Shown one piece after another: positions 9,716 to 19,017 of a DNA stretch of 64,000 nt. The position numbers were made by a program, and so were the translations under genes. Position 1 is the first letter of the stretch, and every line of letters begins with the position of its first letter. The notes under the pieces are model-generated. The model was not told where the DNA came from. It searched no databases and worked only from the letters and a program-made list of their open reading frames with translations. Origin of the DNA: Candidatus Aminicenantota bacterium (GTDB lineage Bacteria > Acidobacteriota > Aminicenantia > UBA2199); the NCBI GenBank assembly GCA_011772425.1, contig WVZO01000533.1, positions 1-64,000 on the forward strand, written 5' to 3'.

Positions 9716-9909
9716 ATTCCTATTATACTTGCCCGAAGGGCACCACTTTATCTCTCCTACCGCACGGGCACTCAAAAAAACTGATGCCCTCCGTGCGGAT
9801 CTACTAACCGCTATTTTTTATCTCCAGGATGGACAGAAATAACTGTGAGCTCAAAAAATATTTTGACTGTCCATCCTGAAATCTTATTAGAAATCTATCA
9901 GAACTTTTT

Positions 9910-9968
9910 TTTGTCTCCGACGGCCAGGGGCTCTTTTGAAAAACCGCCCCTGGACCCCGCAAAACTTT
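9910..9968. repeat. Dispersed hairpin repeat (GCCAGGGG...CCCCTGG family), copy 2
   Basis: gtctccgacggccaggggctcttttgaaaaaccgcccctggaccccgcaaaa; inverted arms GGCCAGGGGC/GCCCCTGG; similar sequence at 1985-2152 and 63900-63970. Confidence 0.8.
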
Positions 9969-10059
9969 TTATACACGGTCAGTCATCGTACTACGCTTCA
10001 CAATATCCTGCCTCACTGAAATTGTTTTCCGTTATTCCGTGTTCATCCGCAGCTCTATA

Positions 10060-11085
10060 TCAAATAATAAACATGGCATCACCATAAGAAAAAAAACGGT
10101 ACCCTTCCTTAACCGCCTCCCGGTAAGCCTCCTTCATTAACCCAAGCCCGGCAAACGCCGATACCAATATAAATAAACTGGACTCAGGCAAATGAAAATT
10201 AGTAATCAACTTATCCGCCATCTTGAACTCAAAACCAGGCGAAATAAATAACCGGGAATAAAACGTCTCCTCCTCCGGCCAGTGCAAAGCCCAGGTCTCC
10301 AACGACCGCACCGTGGTAGTACCCACAGCAATCAAACACTTTGATTGCTTTAATGCCCGGATTTCCTGTCTGACTTCCGCAGTAATAGTAATGGTCTCCT
10401 CCCCCATACGATGATCAGCAATATCTTCTACTTCAATTTTTTGAAACGTGGCCTCCCCTACTTCCAGGGTAATTTCAATGACCTGAGTTTTCTTCTTGAT
10501 ACTTTCAATAATATCCGGGGTAAAATGCAAACCTGCCGTGGGTGCGGCAATAGAACCGGGAACCGTTGAATAAACCGTCTGATACCGTTCCAAATCCAAT
10601 TCCCGGTATTTTACGGCATCATCATACTTTCGTTTGATATATGGGGGCAGGGGAGCATAACCGGCCTTTAAAACCACATCAACAGTTTTATTGAACCGCA
10701 ATACACGCCTGCCCCGCAGACCGGTTTCAATTACTTCCGCCCATAAATCCCGGGCACTCTCAATAATTACTTTCTCACCGGGTTTGAATGTTCTGGCCGG
10801 AAGAGTAAGGGCTTCGACGTCATTGTTGCCAATGGTTTTTACTATCAACATCTCCACCTGTTTCCCGTTGATGCGGCCAAACAGTTTCACCGGGATAACC
10901 CTGGAGTTGTTGATCACAAAAAAATCCGTCTCATCAACCAGGCCCACGATATCTTTAAACCGGTGATGAGAAATGCTCCGGGTTTTCCTGTCTACCATCA
11001 TCAACCGGGATTCATCCCGCTTTTCCAACGGAAACCTGGCAATACGGTCCCGGGGTAATGGGAAATCAAATTCCTTTAACTTCAA
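10060..11085 (-). CDS. queA: S-adenosylmethionine:tRNA ribosyltransferase-isomerase
   Basis: 341 aa, FDFPLPRDRIARFPLEKRDESRLM...AAPTAGLHFT...VGTTTVRSLET...NFHLPESSL are QueA hallmarks. Confidence 0.97.
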   Translation of the reverse strand: MKLKEFDFPLPRDRIARFPLEKRDESRLMMVDRKTRSISHHRFKDIVGLVDETDFFVINNSRVIPVKLFGRINGKQVEMLIVKTIGNNDVEALTLPARTFKPGEKVIIESARDLWAEVIETGLRGRRVLRFNKTVDVVLKAGYAPLPPYIKRKYDDAVKYRELDLERYQTVYSTVPGSIAAPTAGLHFTPDIIESIKKKTQVIEITLEVGEATFQKIEVEDIADHRMGEETITITAEVRQEIRALKQSKCLIAVGTTTVRSLETWALHWPEEETFYSRLFISPGFEFKMADKLITNFHLPESSLFILVSAFAGLGLMKEAYREAVKEGYRFFSYGDAMFII

Positions 11086-11864
11086 TGGTACATCTCTTCC
11101 CGGTACCGTAAGTCTAATTCCTGGTCCGGCCGGGTAAATATATCAGAGGAAACAGTAGGATTAAACGTGACCTCACTGAACTTAACTTCCATGTTTTTCT
11201 TTCCTTTCTGGTAATACACTATGCCAAAGGGAAACATGGCATCGCCTTTTTTCTTATAATCCATGTAGCGGATCCGTTTCTCAATGGTTTCTTTTGTTTG
11301 CTGCTGGCCGAAATAAAGGTCTTTGAAAAGGATTTCCAGGATGGTGTAATCGGTTTGATCGATAAAAAAGGTGGTTTTCTTTCCCTTAAATTCCACCTCT
11401 AAACGGATGGCTTTTTTTCCTTCGATCTCTTTTTCACCGGTAATTTTAAAATTCGCCTCTTTTTCAAGCAAAAGCGCAGGGGTATGATCTGCATCCGACT
11501 GGAGATTAAGAGACGGTTGATTAACAATGGTCCCCATCCGGTCCATCCAGGCAGTCTTGCCGTCAAAAGCCCGAACCGCTTTAAACTCGCTGCTGCCAAA
11601 ACTCAATTCCATTTGCGCCCAGTACCTTTTGCCCTTTTTAATCTCTTTTACTTTACCGGTAATCTTTCGCGTACCAAACGTTATATGCGCTTCACCCTTT
11701 GCTTCGAAATTGGAAAAATTCTCGATTCCCTTTTCTCCGCCAAGGGCTTTTACACATTTATCCACAACCTCTCCAGGAGACTGATTTTGCTGTGCAAAAC
11801 CAAAAGATAAGAAATATATGGTTAATAATATGAATATAATTTTTGCTTTCATGGTATCCTCCAT
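11082..11864 (-). CDS. Secreted LolA/MucB-RseB-like (outer membrane lipoprotein-sorting-like) protein
   Basis: Signal peptide plus FEAKGEAHITFGTRKITGKVKEIKKGKRYWAQM...FDGKTAWM...EGKKAIRLEVEFKGKKTTFFIDQTDYTILEI; 3' end overlaps queA start. Confidence 0.5.
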   Translation of the reverse strand: MEDTMKAKIIFILLTIYFLSFGFAQQNQSPGEVVDKCVKALGGEKGIENFSNFEAKGEAHITFGTRKITGKVKEIKKGKRYWAQMELSFGSSEFKAVRAFDGKTAWMDRMGTIVNQPSLNLQSDADHTPALLLEKEANFKITGEKEIEGKKAIRLEVEFKGKKTTFFIDQTDYTILEILFKDLYFGQQQTKETIEKRIRYMDYKKKGDAMFPFGIVYYQKGKKNMEVKFSEVTFNPTVSSDIFTRPDQELDLRYREEMYH

Positions 11865-11866
11865 TA

Positions 11867-13519
11867 TTATTTACCTTTCAATTGGGTTCCTGCCGGCAGG
11901 TTGCTTATTTCCCAGAGACTAAGGAAAACCAGGTGGGCTGCTTTTTCTACTTTTTCAACGATAATCCGGTCCAGGGTGTCCTCAGGGGTGTGAAGCTGAT
12001 CATGGGTCCCGGAATTGAATAACAGGCAGGGAACCTTATGCCGCATAAAGGGAAATTGATCCGAATTCCTGACAAACTCCTCGACACTGAGATTCAATTC
12101 AAAGTTCACGGTTTTTTTATTGACTGCTTCCATGATTTTAAAGAGCTTTGGGTATTGGTATTTACCCATCACGGATACCTGGTCCACATCATTACGCCCC
12201 AACATATCAAGGTTGATCAATGCCACGGTCTTTTCCAGGGGAAATATCGGGTCTTTTACATAATAACGTGCCCCCAAAAGTCCCCGCTCTTCAGCTGTAA
12301 ATAGTATAAACAGGATGGTGCGTTTGGGTTTTTGTTCTAAGTTATGGAAAGCGCGGGCCAGTTCCATGACCACGGCTGTTCCGGACGCATTGTCATCCGC
12401 CCCCGGGTACACCCTGCCCCGGTTGTCTTTTCCCTGATGATCGTAATGAGCACCCACGATAACCACTTCTTTTTTCAACTCAGGATCGCTGCCTTCTACC
12501 TTTGCTACAATGTTATTGGCCTTGACCGGCTCGCTGTTAAAAAAGATATCCATGGTGACCCGTTTACCCGGCAGCGGGAAGGAATTGGGTTTCATGTTTT
12601 TGTCAATCTGTTCCTGGATGTCTAATAGTGAATATTTTTCACCCAGTAAATAATCACCCAGCTTACCGCTAATGACAACCGCCGGGATTTTTACCCCAAA
12701 ATCATCCCCGATGATCCGCAGCATAGGTCTGAATTTCATGTACTTAAAATCTTCATGTTCTTTCATTCGCTCTTTTCTCAGGTACGTCCATGAGGTGCCA
12801 CTCATGAAAGAACCGCCCCTGACAGACCGTTCATCGTGGTTTAAGGGGTCAGTAACAAAAAGAATACCTACAGCCCCATGCTCCTGGGCATTGAGGATTT
12901 TACTCAAAAGAGTTCCATGCTTCGAGTTTTTCCGGCCTTCAAAGGGACTTTTGTCATCCTTCTCACCGGGCTCATGCCGCATCACCAGCACGATTTTCCC
13001 CCTGGCATTCAGGTTCTTATAATCGTCATATTTATGCTCAGGCGAGGTGATGCCGTAACCGGCAAACACCACCGGGGCGGTGACTTCCTCTTCTGCCGAC
13101 AGGTTTACCGGCAGAAAATCCCAATCCATTCGGGCATCTTTTACTCTCTTAACACCGGCGGCGGTCTCTTCGATCGTTAAACCGATGCCTTTCTCCAGGG
13201 AGAGGGCTTTTAGTTTGACATTCTGAAAATAGCTTCCGATACGACCGGCACCTTCAACACCCGCTCCACTGAGTACAGTAGTAATATACTTATCCGCCGC
13301 GTCCATCCCATTATCCCCGGTCTCCCGCCCCCTGCAGTATTTGGATGACAGGAAATCAATATGGGACCTCAACATACTTCCCTTAATGGAGGCTTTGGCC
13401 TTAAGGACCTCATCCGGGTATGTGGATGCCCATAAAGGCAGCAAAAGGGATGAAATAATAAAAAAAACAAAAACAATTCTTACCGATTCAATTGTTTTCT
13501 TTTGCATCTTCATAATCAC
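11867..13519 (-). CDS. Secreted M28-family aminopeptidase with PA domain
   Basis: VIVGAHYDHQGKDNRGRVYPGADDNASGTAVVMELARA and FTAEERGLLGARYY zinc-ligand motifs. Confidence 0.92.
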   Translation of the reverse strand: MIMKMQKKTIESVRIVFVFFIISSLLLPLWASTYPDEVLKAKASIKGSMLRSHIDFLSSKYCRGRETGDNGMDAADKYITTVLSGAGVEGAGRIGSYFQNVKLKALSLEKGIGLTIEETAAGVKRVKDARMDWDFLPVNLSAEEEVTAPVVFAGYGITSPEHKYDDYKNLNARGKIVLVMRHEPGEKDDKSPFEGRKNSKHGTLLSKILNAQEHGAVGILFVTDPLNHDERSVRGGSFMSGTSWTYLRKERMKEHEDFKYMKFRPMLRIIGDDFGVKIPAVVISGKLGDYLLGEKYSLLDIQEQIDKNMKPNSFPLPGKRVTMDIFFNSEPVKANNIVAKVEGSDPELKKEVVIVGAHYDHQGKDNRGRVYPGADDNASGTAVVMELARAFHNLEQKPKRTILFILFTAEERGLLGARYYVKDPIFPLEKTVALINLDMLGRNDVDQVSVMGKYQYPKLFKIMEAVNKKTVNFELNLSVEEFVRNSDQFPFMRHKVPCLLFNSGTHDQLHTPEDTLDRIIVEKVEKAAHLVFLSLWEISNLPAGTQLKGK

Positions 13520-13676
13520 GCTCCTTTTTAACCAAAAGTCTCAGCGGTTATTTTCCGCTAAATGTCTTATTTATAATTATTATACGTAAAATCTCCTAAA
13601 AAGTTTTATTAAAAATGCATCTTTACATAACATAGTCAATATTATACAATAATACTTTTTGAAGGAGAATAAAAAT

Positions 13677-14924
13677 ATGCCGAAAACGTTTGTAGAGAAA
13701 CTAATGAGCCAAAAAGCAGGAAAAGAAGTTTCGGCGGGTGCCATGGTTTCGATCCGGCCGGATTATGTGATGAGTCACGATAATGCGGCAGCCATTGCCA
13801 ATACCTTTAAGAAAATCGGTGTAAGCAACGTTAAATATCCTGAAGGCGTGGTAATTATACTGGATCATGAGGTACCGGCCCCAAAGGAATCGTCTGCCGT
13901 CAATCACAAAGAAATCCGGGAATTTGTTGAAGAACAGGGGATTGCCAATTTCTATGATGTGAACCATGGGATTTGCCACCAGGTGTTCGTGGAACAGGGT
14001 TTTGCCATGCCCGGCAAATTTATCGTGGGTTCCGACTCCCACACCACCACATACGGTGCACTTGGAGCCTTTGCCGCGGGTATCGGCCGGTCAGAAGTGG
14101 CTGCCATCTGGGCCACGGGTGAATTGTGGTTCCAGGTGCCGGAAACCATGAAAATCATTATCAAGGGAACCATCCCCCGGCACATTACTCCCAAAGATAT
14201 GGTGCTTTATATTATCGGCCAGATTAAATCCGATGGTGCCGATTACAAATCCGTGGAATTTACCGGAGAGACTGTTAGCTATATGGATATCGGAGAGCGA
14301 ATGGTGCTGACCAATATGGCAGCGGAAATGGGCGCCAAAAACGGGTATATCCCGCCGGACCCTGTTACCTTTGACTTCATCCGGGGACGGGCAAAAGCGG
14401 AATTCGAACCCCTTTACTCCGATGAAGACGCCGCTTACTATCAAACGTTTGAATTTGATATATCTAAAATCTCTCCTTCTGTGGCAAAACCCCACACGGT
14501 AGATAATTACGCTCCTATTGAAGAAGTAGAAGGAACCAAAATCCACCAGGCTTTAATCGGTACCTGTACCAACGGCGGACTTCGTGACCTGGAGGGGGCA
14601 GCCGAAATCTTAAATGGTAAAAAGGTGAAAGCCAGGACCCTTATCATCCCAGCGTCATGGGAGATCTATAAAGAGGCCCTGAAAAAGGGATACATAGAGA
14701 CCTTTATCGATGCAGGTGCCATGGTATTAAATCCTGGATGCGGCCCCTGCCTGGGTGCCCACCAGGGGGTCATGGCGCCGGGGGAAGTGACATTTTCAAC
14801 TGCCAACCGGAACTTTAAAGGCAGGATGGGATGCCGGGAAGCTGAAATTTACCTGGGCTCACCGCTGTCTGTGGCTGCGTCTGCCGTAACCGGAGAGATT
14901 ACTCATCCAGGGAGGTTCTTATGA
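13677..14924 (+). CDS. leuC: 3-isopropylmalate dehydratase / homoaconitase-type large subunit
   Basis: GSDSHTTTYGALGAF, GTCTNGGLRDLEGAAEIL, NPGCGPCLGAHQG Fe-S motifs; ATG at 13677 preceded by GAAGGAG. Confidence 0.85.
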   Translation: MPKTFVEKLMSQKAGKEVSAGAMVSIRPDYVMSHDNAAAIANTFKKIGVSNVKYPEGVVIILDHEVPAPKESSAVNHKEIREFVEEQGIANFYDVNHGICHQVFVEQGFAMPGKFIVGSDSHTTTYGALGAFAAGIGRSEVAAIWATGELWFQVPETMKIIIKGTIPRHITPKDMVLYIIGQIKSDGADYKSVEFTGETVSYMDIGERMVLTNMAAEMGAKNGYIPPDPVTFDFIRGRAKAEFEPLYSDEDAAYYQTFEFDISKISPSVAKPHTVDNYAPIEEVEGTKIHQALIGTCTNGGLRDLEGAAEILNGKKVKARTLIIPASWEIYKEALKKGYIETFIDAGAMVLNPGCGPCLGAHQGVMAPGEVTFSTANRNFKGRMGCREAEIYLGSPLSVAASAVTGEITHPGRFL

Positions 14925-15418
14925 TTACCCGATTTACCGGAAACGTTTGGAAATATGGAGACAATATCGATACGGATGTTATTTTTCCCGGCAAATACGC
15001 GTATCAAAAAATGGAACCGGGAGAAATGGCCAAACATGCACTGGAAGACCTGGACCCCGAATTTATCAACAAAGTAAAAGAGGGCGACATCCTGGTGGCT
15101 GGTAAAAATTTCGGCATGGGTTCTTCCCGGGAGCAGGCTGCTGCGGCTGTCAAATATGCCGGGATTCGCGTGATTATTGCCAAATCCTTTGCGCGTATTT
15201 ATTTCAGGAATGCCATCAATGCGGGTATGCCAGCAATCAAATCACCGGAAGCCGTAGAGGCTATTGAAAACGGCGATGAAGTGACCGTGGATATGCAAAA
15301 AGGTGAGATCATTACTCCCAGGGGTACGTTTACGTTTCCACCTTACCCCCGGACGGTAATGGACATCCTGGACAATGACGGCCTGATCAATTACATCAAA
15401 GCGAAGATAGAAAAATAG
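14921..15418 (+). CDS. leuD: 3-isopropylmalate dehydratase / homoaconitase-type small subunit
   Basis: GDNIDTDVIFPGKY, VAGKNFGMGSSREQA, ARIYFRNAINAG; ATGA overlap with large subunit. Confidence 0.88.
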   Translation: MITRFTGNVWKYGDNIDTDVIFPGKYAYQKMEPGEMAKHALEDLDPEFINKVKEGDILVAGKNFGMGSSREQAAAAVKYAGIRVIIAKSFARIYFRNAINAGMPAIKSPEAVEAIENGDEVTVDMQKGEIITPRGTFTFPPYPRTVMDILDNDGLINYIKAKIEK

Positions 15419-15451
15419 ATTACTACAATACTCAAACAAACGGAGGATTTA

Positions 15452-16642
15452 ATGTCAAAACGAACAATCGTCACGATGCCTGGAGACGGTATTGGAAAAA
15501 TAGTATTAGCGGAAGCGCTGCGGGTACTGGAAGCCGCGGGATTTCAAGCAGACTACGTGCACGCCGACATTGGTTGGGAGTTCTGGTGCAACGAAGGGAA
15601 TCCCTTGCCGCAGCGTACGTTGGATTTACTGGAAAAGCACAAAATCGGCCTGTTTGGTGCTATTACTTCCAAGCCCAAAGCAGAGGCAGCCAGAGAACTG
15701 GCGCCGAAACTGCAAGACAAGGGATATGTTTACTACAGCCCTATTGTCGGCCTGAGACAGCATTTTAACCTGGATATCTGCATGAGACCGTGCAAAACCT
15801 TTAAAGGCAATCCCCTCAATTTCATCCGCAGAGGAAAAAACAATGAAATCGAAGAACCGGAAGTGGATGTGGTGATTTTTCGCCAGAACACCGAAGGGTT
15901 GTATGCCGGTGTAGAGTGGACCAATCCCCCGGATAATGTATACCAGGCATTAGCGAGCCACCCTAAATTTAAAAAATTCGCCGATACCCCTAAAGAGGAA
16001 TTGGCGGTCTCTACTCGTATTCTTACTAAAAAAGCCACACAGCGTATTGTTAGAGCCGCCTTTGAACATGCTAAAAAGTTCGGCTATAAATCGGTGACGG
16101 TTTGCGAAAAACCCAATGTCATCAGGGAAACGTCCGGGATGATGCTGGCCATCGGCAGGGAGATTGCCAAAGAATACGAGGGTATCGAACTGTGGAACAC
16201 CAACATCGATGCCCAGATGATGTGGCTGACCAAGAACCCGGAAGATTACAGCGTGATTGTCAGCAGTAACATGTTTGGTGATATTGTTTCCGATGGTTTT
16301 GCCGGTTTGGTGGGCGGTCTTGGGTTTGCCTGCTCTGCTAATATCGGAGAAGAGGTGGCGATTTTCGAACCTACTCACGGTTCCGCTCCCAAATACGAAA
16401 CCTACGATCCCCCCATCGTCAATCCCATTGCCATGATCCTTTCGGCTTGCTTGATGCTGGATCATATCGGCGAAACCGAAAAGGCTCAAAAGATCAGGGC
16501 AGCTATCGCCAAAGTGGTAAAAGAAGGCAAGGTCAGAACCTATGACATGATGAAACTCAAAGGTTCACCGGAAGCTTTGCAACAAGGCGCTGCTTCTACC
16601 ACAGAAATCACCGACGAGATCATTAGTAAGATAAAAAGTTGA
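15452..16642 (+). CDS. Isocitrate/isopropylmalate dehydrogenase family protein (NAD-IDH-like)
   Basis: TMPGDGIGKIV, FRQNTEGLYAGVEW, NTNIDAQMMWLTKNPEDYSVIVSSNMFGDIVSDGFAGLVGGLG, EPTHGSAPKY. Confidence 0.9.
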   Translation: MSKRTIVTMPGDGIGKIVLAEALRVLEAAGFQADYVHADIGWEFWCNEGNPLPQRTLDLLEKHKIGLFGAITSKPKAEAARELAPKLQDKGYVYYSPIVGLRQHFNLDICMRPCKTFKGNPLNFIRRGKNNEIEEPEVDVVIFRQNTEGLYAGVEWTNPPDNVYQALASHPKFKKFADTPKEELAVSTRILTKKATQRIVRAAFEHAKKFGYKSVTVCEKPNVIRETSGMMLAIGREIAKEYEGIELWNTNIDAQMMWLTKNPEDYSVIVSSNMFGDIVSDGFAGLVGGLGFACSANIGEEVAIFEPTHGSAPKYETYDPPIVNPIAMILSACLMLDHIGETEKAQKIRAAIAKVVKEGKVRTYDMMKLKGSPEALQQGAASTTEITDEIISKIKS

Positions 16643-16698
16643 GATTAAGGTTGGGGTTGAGGAAAAGAAATCCCCTTGCAGTTCCCGGCGCCGAGGGC

Positions 16699-17385
16699 TT
16701 AATATCCTAAACCTACACCTTGCCACATGCCTTTGATGGGCGTTAAAGAGAGGACAGCGGAATCGACTAAATCCGTATAAGCGGTATTGTTGTACAGGTA
16801 ACCGTTATTGTAGAGATGCAGCGCCCGCTTCATATTCCCATTGGATTCTTCATAGTATTGTTTTAAAATTTTCAGTCCCAGGTCAATATTGTAAGCGACA
16901 TCAAAAATACGGTTTTCATCGATGTTCAATTCCTCCCGCCATACCGCAAGATTAACCTGCATCAACCCATAGGCTCCCCTAAAAGAAACAGCCGTAGGCT
17001 CATATCCACTCTCTACCTTGATAATGCCTAATACCAGGTCCGGTCGAAATCCATATTGAAGGCTTTTATCATACACGGTATCCACGATTTTGGCAAAAAA
17101 AGGATAACGGGAAGAAAACGCATTGATTTTGTATTCCATAAAATCGTAATTGGCGATTTTCTCACGATTATTATCAATCTTATACTGAAGCCTGAGAACA
17201 TGGTTGGACAACAAACTCACTACCTGGTGTTTCCTCTCATACTTGTCATTCAGCTCAGCCAGGGAAATGAATAAACCGGTTAACCCCATAAAAAACAGCC
17301 CTATCAGCAGATAGGCAAACGTTCTAATATTTTTCTTAACCATGGCTCCACTATTATATCCTAAATAAAAAAAAAATTCCAACAA
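16699..17385 (-). CDS. Membrane-anchored lytic transglycosylase (SLT domain)
   Basis: GIIKVESGYEPTAVSFRGAYGLMQVN and ALHLYNNG; N-terminal TM segment. Confidence 0.88.
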   Translation of the reverse strand: MLEFFFYLGYNSGAMVKKNIRTFAYLLIGLFFMGLTGLFISLAELNDKYERKHQVVSLLSNHVLRLQYKIDNNREKIANYDFMEYKINAFSSRYPFFAKIVDTVYDKSLQYGFRPDLVLGIIKVESGYEPTAVSFRGAYGLMQVNLAVWREELNIDENRIFDVAYNIDLGLKILKQYYEESNGNMKRALHLYNNGYLYNNTAYTDLVDSAVLSLTPIKGMWQGVGLGY

Positions 17386-17436
17386 AAAAAATTAAGAAAT
17401 AATAATATCGGCACATTTTCTTTTTTTCTTAAGTAG

Positions 17437-17456
17437 GGGCACGGCATGCCGTGCCC
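17437..17456. repeat. Perfect 20-bp palindrome GGGCACGGCATGCCGTGCCC
   Basis: Direct reading; lies between divergently oriented genes. Confidence 0.9.
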
Positions 17457-17544
17457 TTACAATATAATATGATCACGTAAGATGGTTGAGCCGGGTTGAC
17501 TGTATATGCATTTATGTTAAAATAGGAATTCAGAAGGTGTTGAA

Positions 17545-17943
17545 ATGGAACCGAAAAATAATGAGCATATTCGCATCGATAAATGGTTATGGGCGGTCAG
17601 GATTTTCAAAACCCGAAACACGGCCGCCAACGCCTGCAAAAAAAGCAAAGTCCTCTTAAACGGCAGAAATGTCAAACCTTCCCATACAGTCAAAATAGGA
17701 GATGTCATCGAAATCAGGCACTCTATTATTACCCGAACCTTTAACGTCAAAGGATTGCTGGAAAAAAGAGTATCAGCTAAAATAGCCGTGGACTACGTCG
17801 AAGAAATCACCCCACCGCAAGAATTTAAAAAATTAAGGGTTATCAGAGATACCCCCTTTGCCCTCCGGGAAAAAGGAACCGGAAGACCTACCAAAAAAGA
17901 CCGCCGCGAAATCACTAGATTAAAAAATAAAAATGTCCGCTAA
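17545..17943 (+). CDS. hslR: S4-domain RNA-binding protein, HSP15-like
   Basis: IRIDKWLWAVRIFKTRNTAANACKKSKVLLNGRNVKPSHTVKIGD...GTGRPTKKDRREI. Confidence 0.88.
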   Translation: MEPKNNEHIRIDKWLWAVRIFKTRNTAANACKKSKVLLNGRNVKPSHTVKIGDVIEIRHSIITRTFNVKGLLEKRVSAKIAVDYVEEITPPQEFKKLRVIRDTPFALREKGTGRPTKKDRREITRLKNKNVR

Positions 17944-17989
17944 TTTTCAAGAAAAATAGACATTACCTTTGATCATTGGAATTTGGAAT

Positions 17990-18982
17990 TTACATTAACA
18001 CTTCTAACTTACCCGGCATAACGGTCACTTCTAACGCCTCCACGCCCTCGATGATATCTCCATCTACCTGGATGTCAACGGGTTCTTTTGAAAAAATCTT
18101 AAATAAAGGGGAGTGAAAAAATTCCACCCGATTCTTCCCATCAGTAATATGGGCAAAAACACCCCGCCGAACCTTCATGCCCATCCGCAAGGTGTCCATA
18201 AAGGAATGCGTATAAATGACACAGCAATCCAGCATACCATCAAAAAGACCACCATTTTTTCCCAGTTTAAACCCATTGGCATAAAACGGCGTATTCAAAA
18301 TCACCAGTAACGAAAATCCGATTTCTTTCTTGATCGAAACTCCATCAGCAGGATTGGTGTATTGAATTTCCGTTTTAATGGGCAGTTTTTTCGCTGAAAA
18401 CGAATGGGAAATGCCCATTAGCCCTGCACCCAGTTGGGTAATGTTTAAAGGAATTACCCTGGAAAGGACCCGGTGATGCTGATGGAACTGTTCCACGTAC
18501 CGATTGACCGCGGCGCCCAACCCCACACTAAGGGTGCCCAGGAAAACAAGAGATTCCTCGTATTCATCTCCATTTCGTTTTATCTGCATCTTCAGGCATC
18601 CTACATCCATTTTTCCTGTATTTCCCCGGATAATGGCTTTGCAGGCATTTTCGATTTTAGCGATTCCCAACGCCCGGACAATGTCATTGGAAGAACCAGT
18701 GCCAATCATTCCCATTACCGGAGCCGGGTGATGGCAACAATTGATGATCTCTCGCGCCACGATGTTAAATGTGGTATCCCCCCCTACCCCTACAACAACC
18801 GGGTATTGTCCAACCGTCTCTGCTGCCAGTTCCTTCAGGTGCCCTTCGCTTTCAGATACAAACCAATCAAACTCAATACCATTGGCATTTACATTGAGAA
18901 TTTTTTCTATTCTCTTTCTTTCTCTTACAGACCGCCCCTTTCCCGAAGAGGGATTGAATAGTATCGCCACTTTATTGGTCAT
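17990..18982 (-). CDS. Diacylglycerol kinase/sphingosine-kinase-like lipid kinase
   Basis: ILFNPSSGKGRS, VVGVGGDTTFNIVAREI, MGMIGTGSSNDIVRALG. Confidence 0.88.
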   Translation of the reverse strand: MTNKVAILFNPSSGKGRSVRERKRIEKILNVNANGIEFDWFVSESEGHLKELAAETVGQYPVVVGVGGDTTFNIVAREIINCCHHPAPVMGMIGTGSSNDIVRALGIAKIENACKAIIRGNTGKMDVGCLKMQIKRNGDEYEESLVFLGTLSVGLGAAVNRYVEQFHQHHRVLSRVIPLNITQLGAGLMGISHSFSAKKLPIKTEIQYTNPADGVSIKKEIGFSLLVILNTPFYANGFKLGKNGGLFDGMLDCCVIYTHSFMDTLRMGMKVRRGVFAHITDGKNRVEFFHSPLFKIFSKEPVDIQVDGDIIEGVEALEVTVMPGKLEVLM

Positions 18983-19017
18983 TGGTCATTATACATAATT
19001 AATCCAATTTCTGCAAT

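Noticed and set aside
9845-10087. 80-aa ORF on plus strand
   Set aside because: It spans the dispersed hairpin repeat and overlaps the 3' end of queA; no family resemblance.
14091-14546. 151-aa minus-strand ORF
   Set aside because: Antisense shadow of leuC; no independent support.
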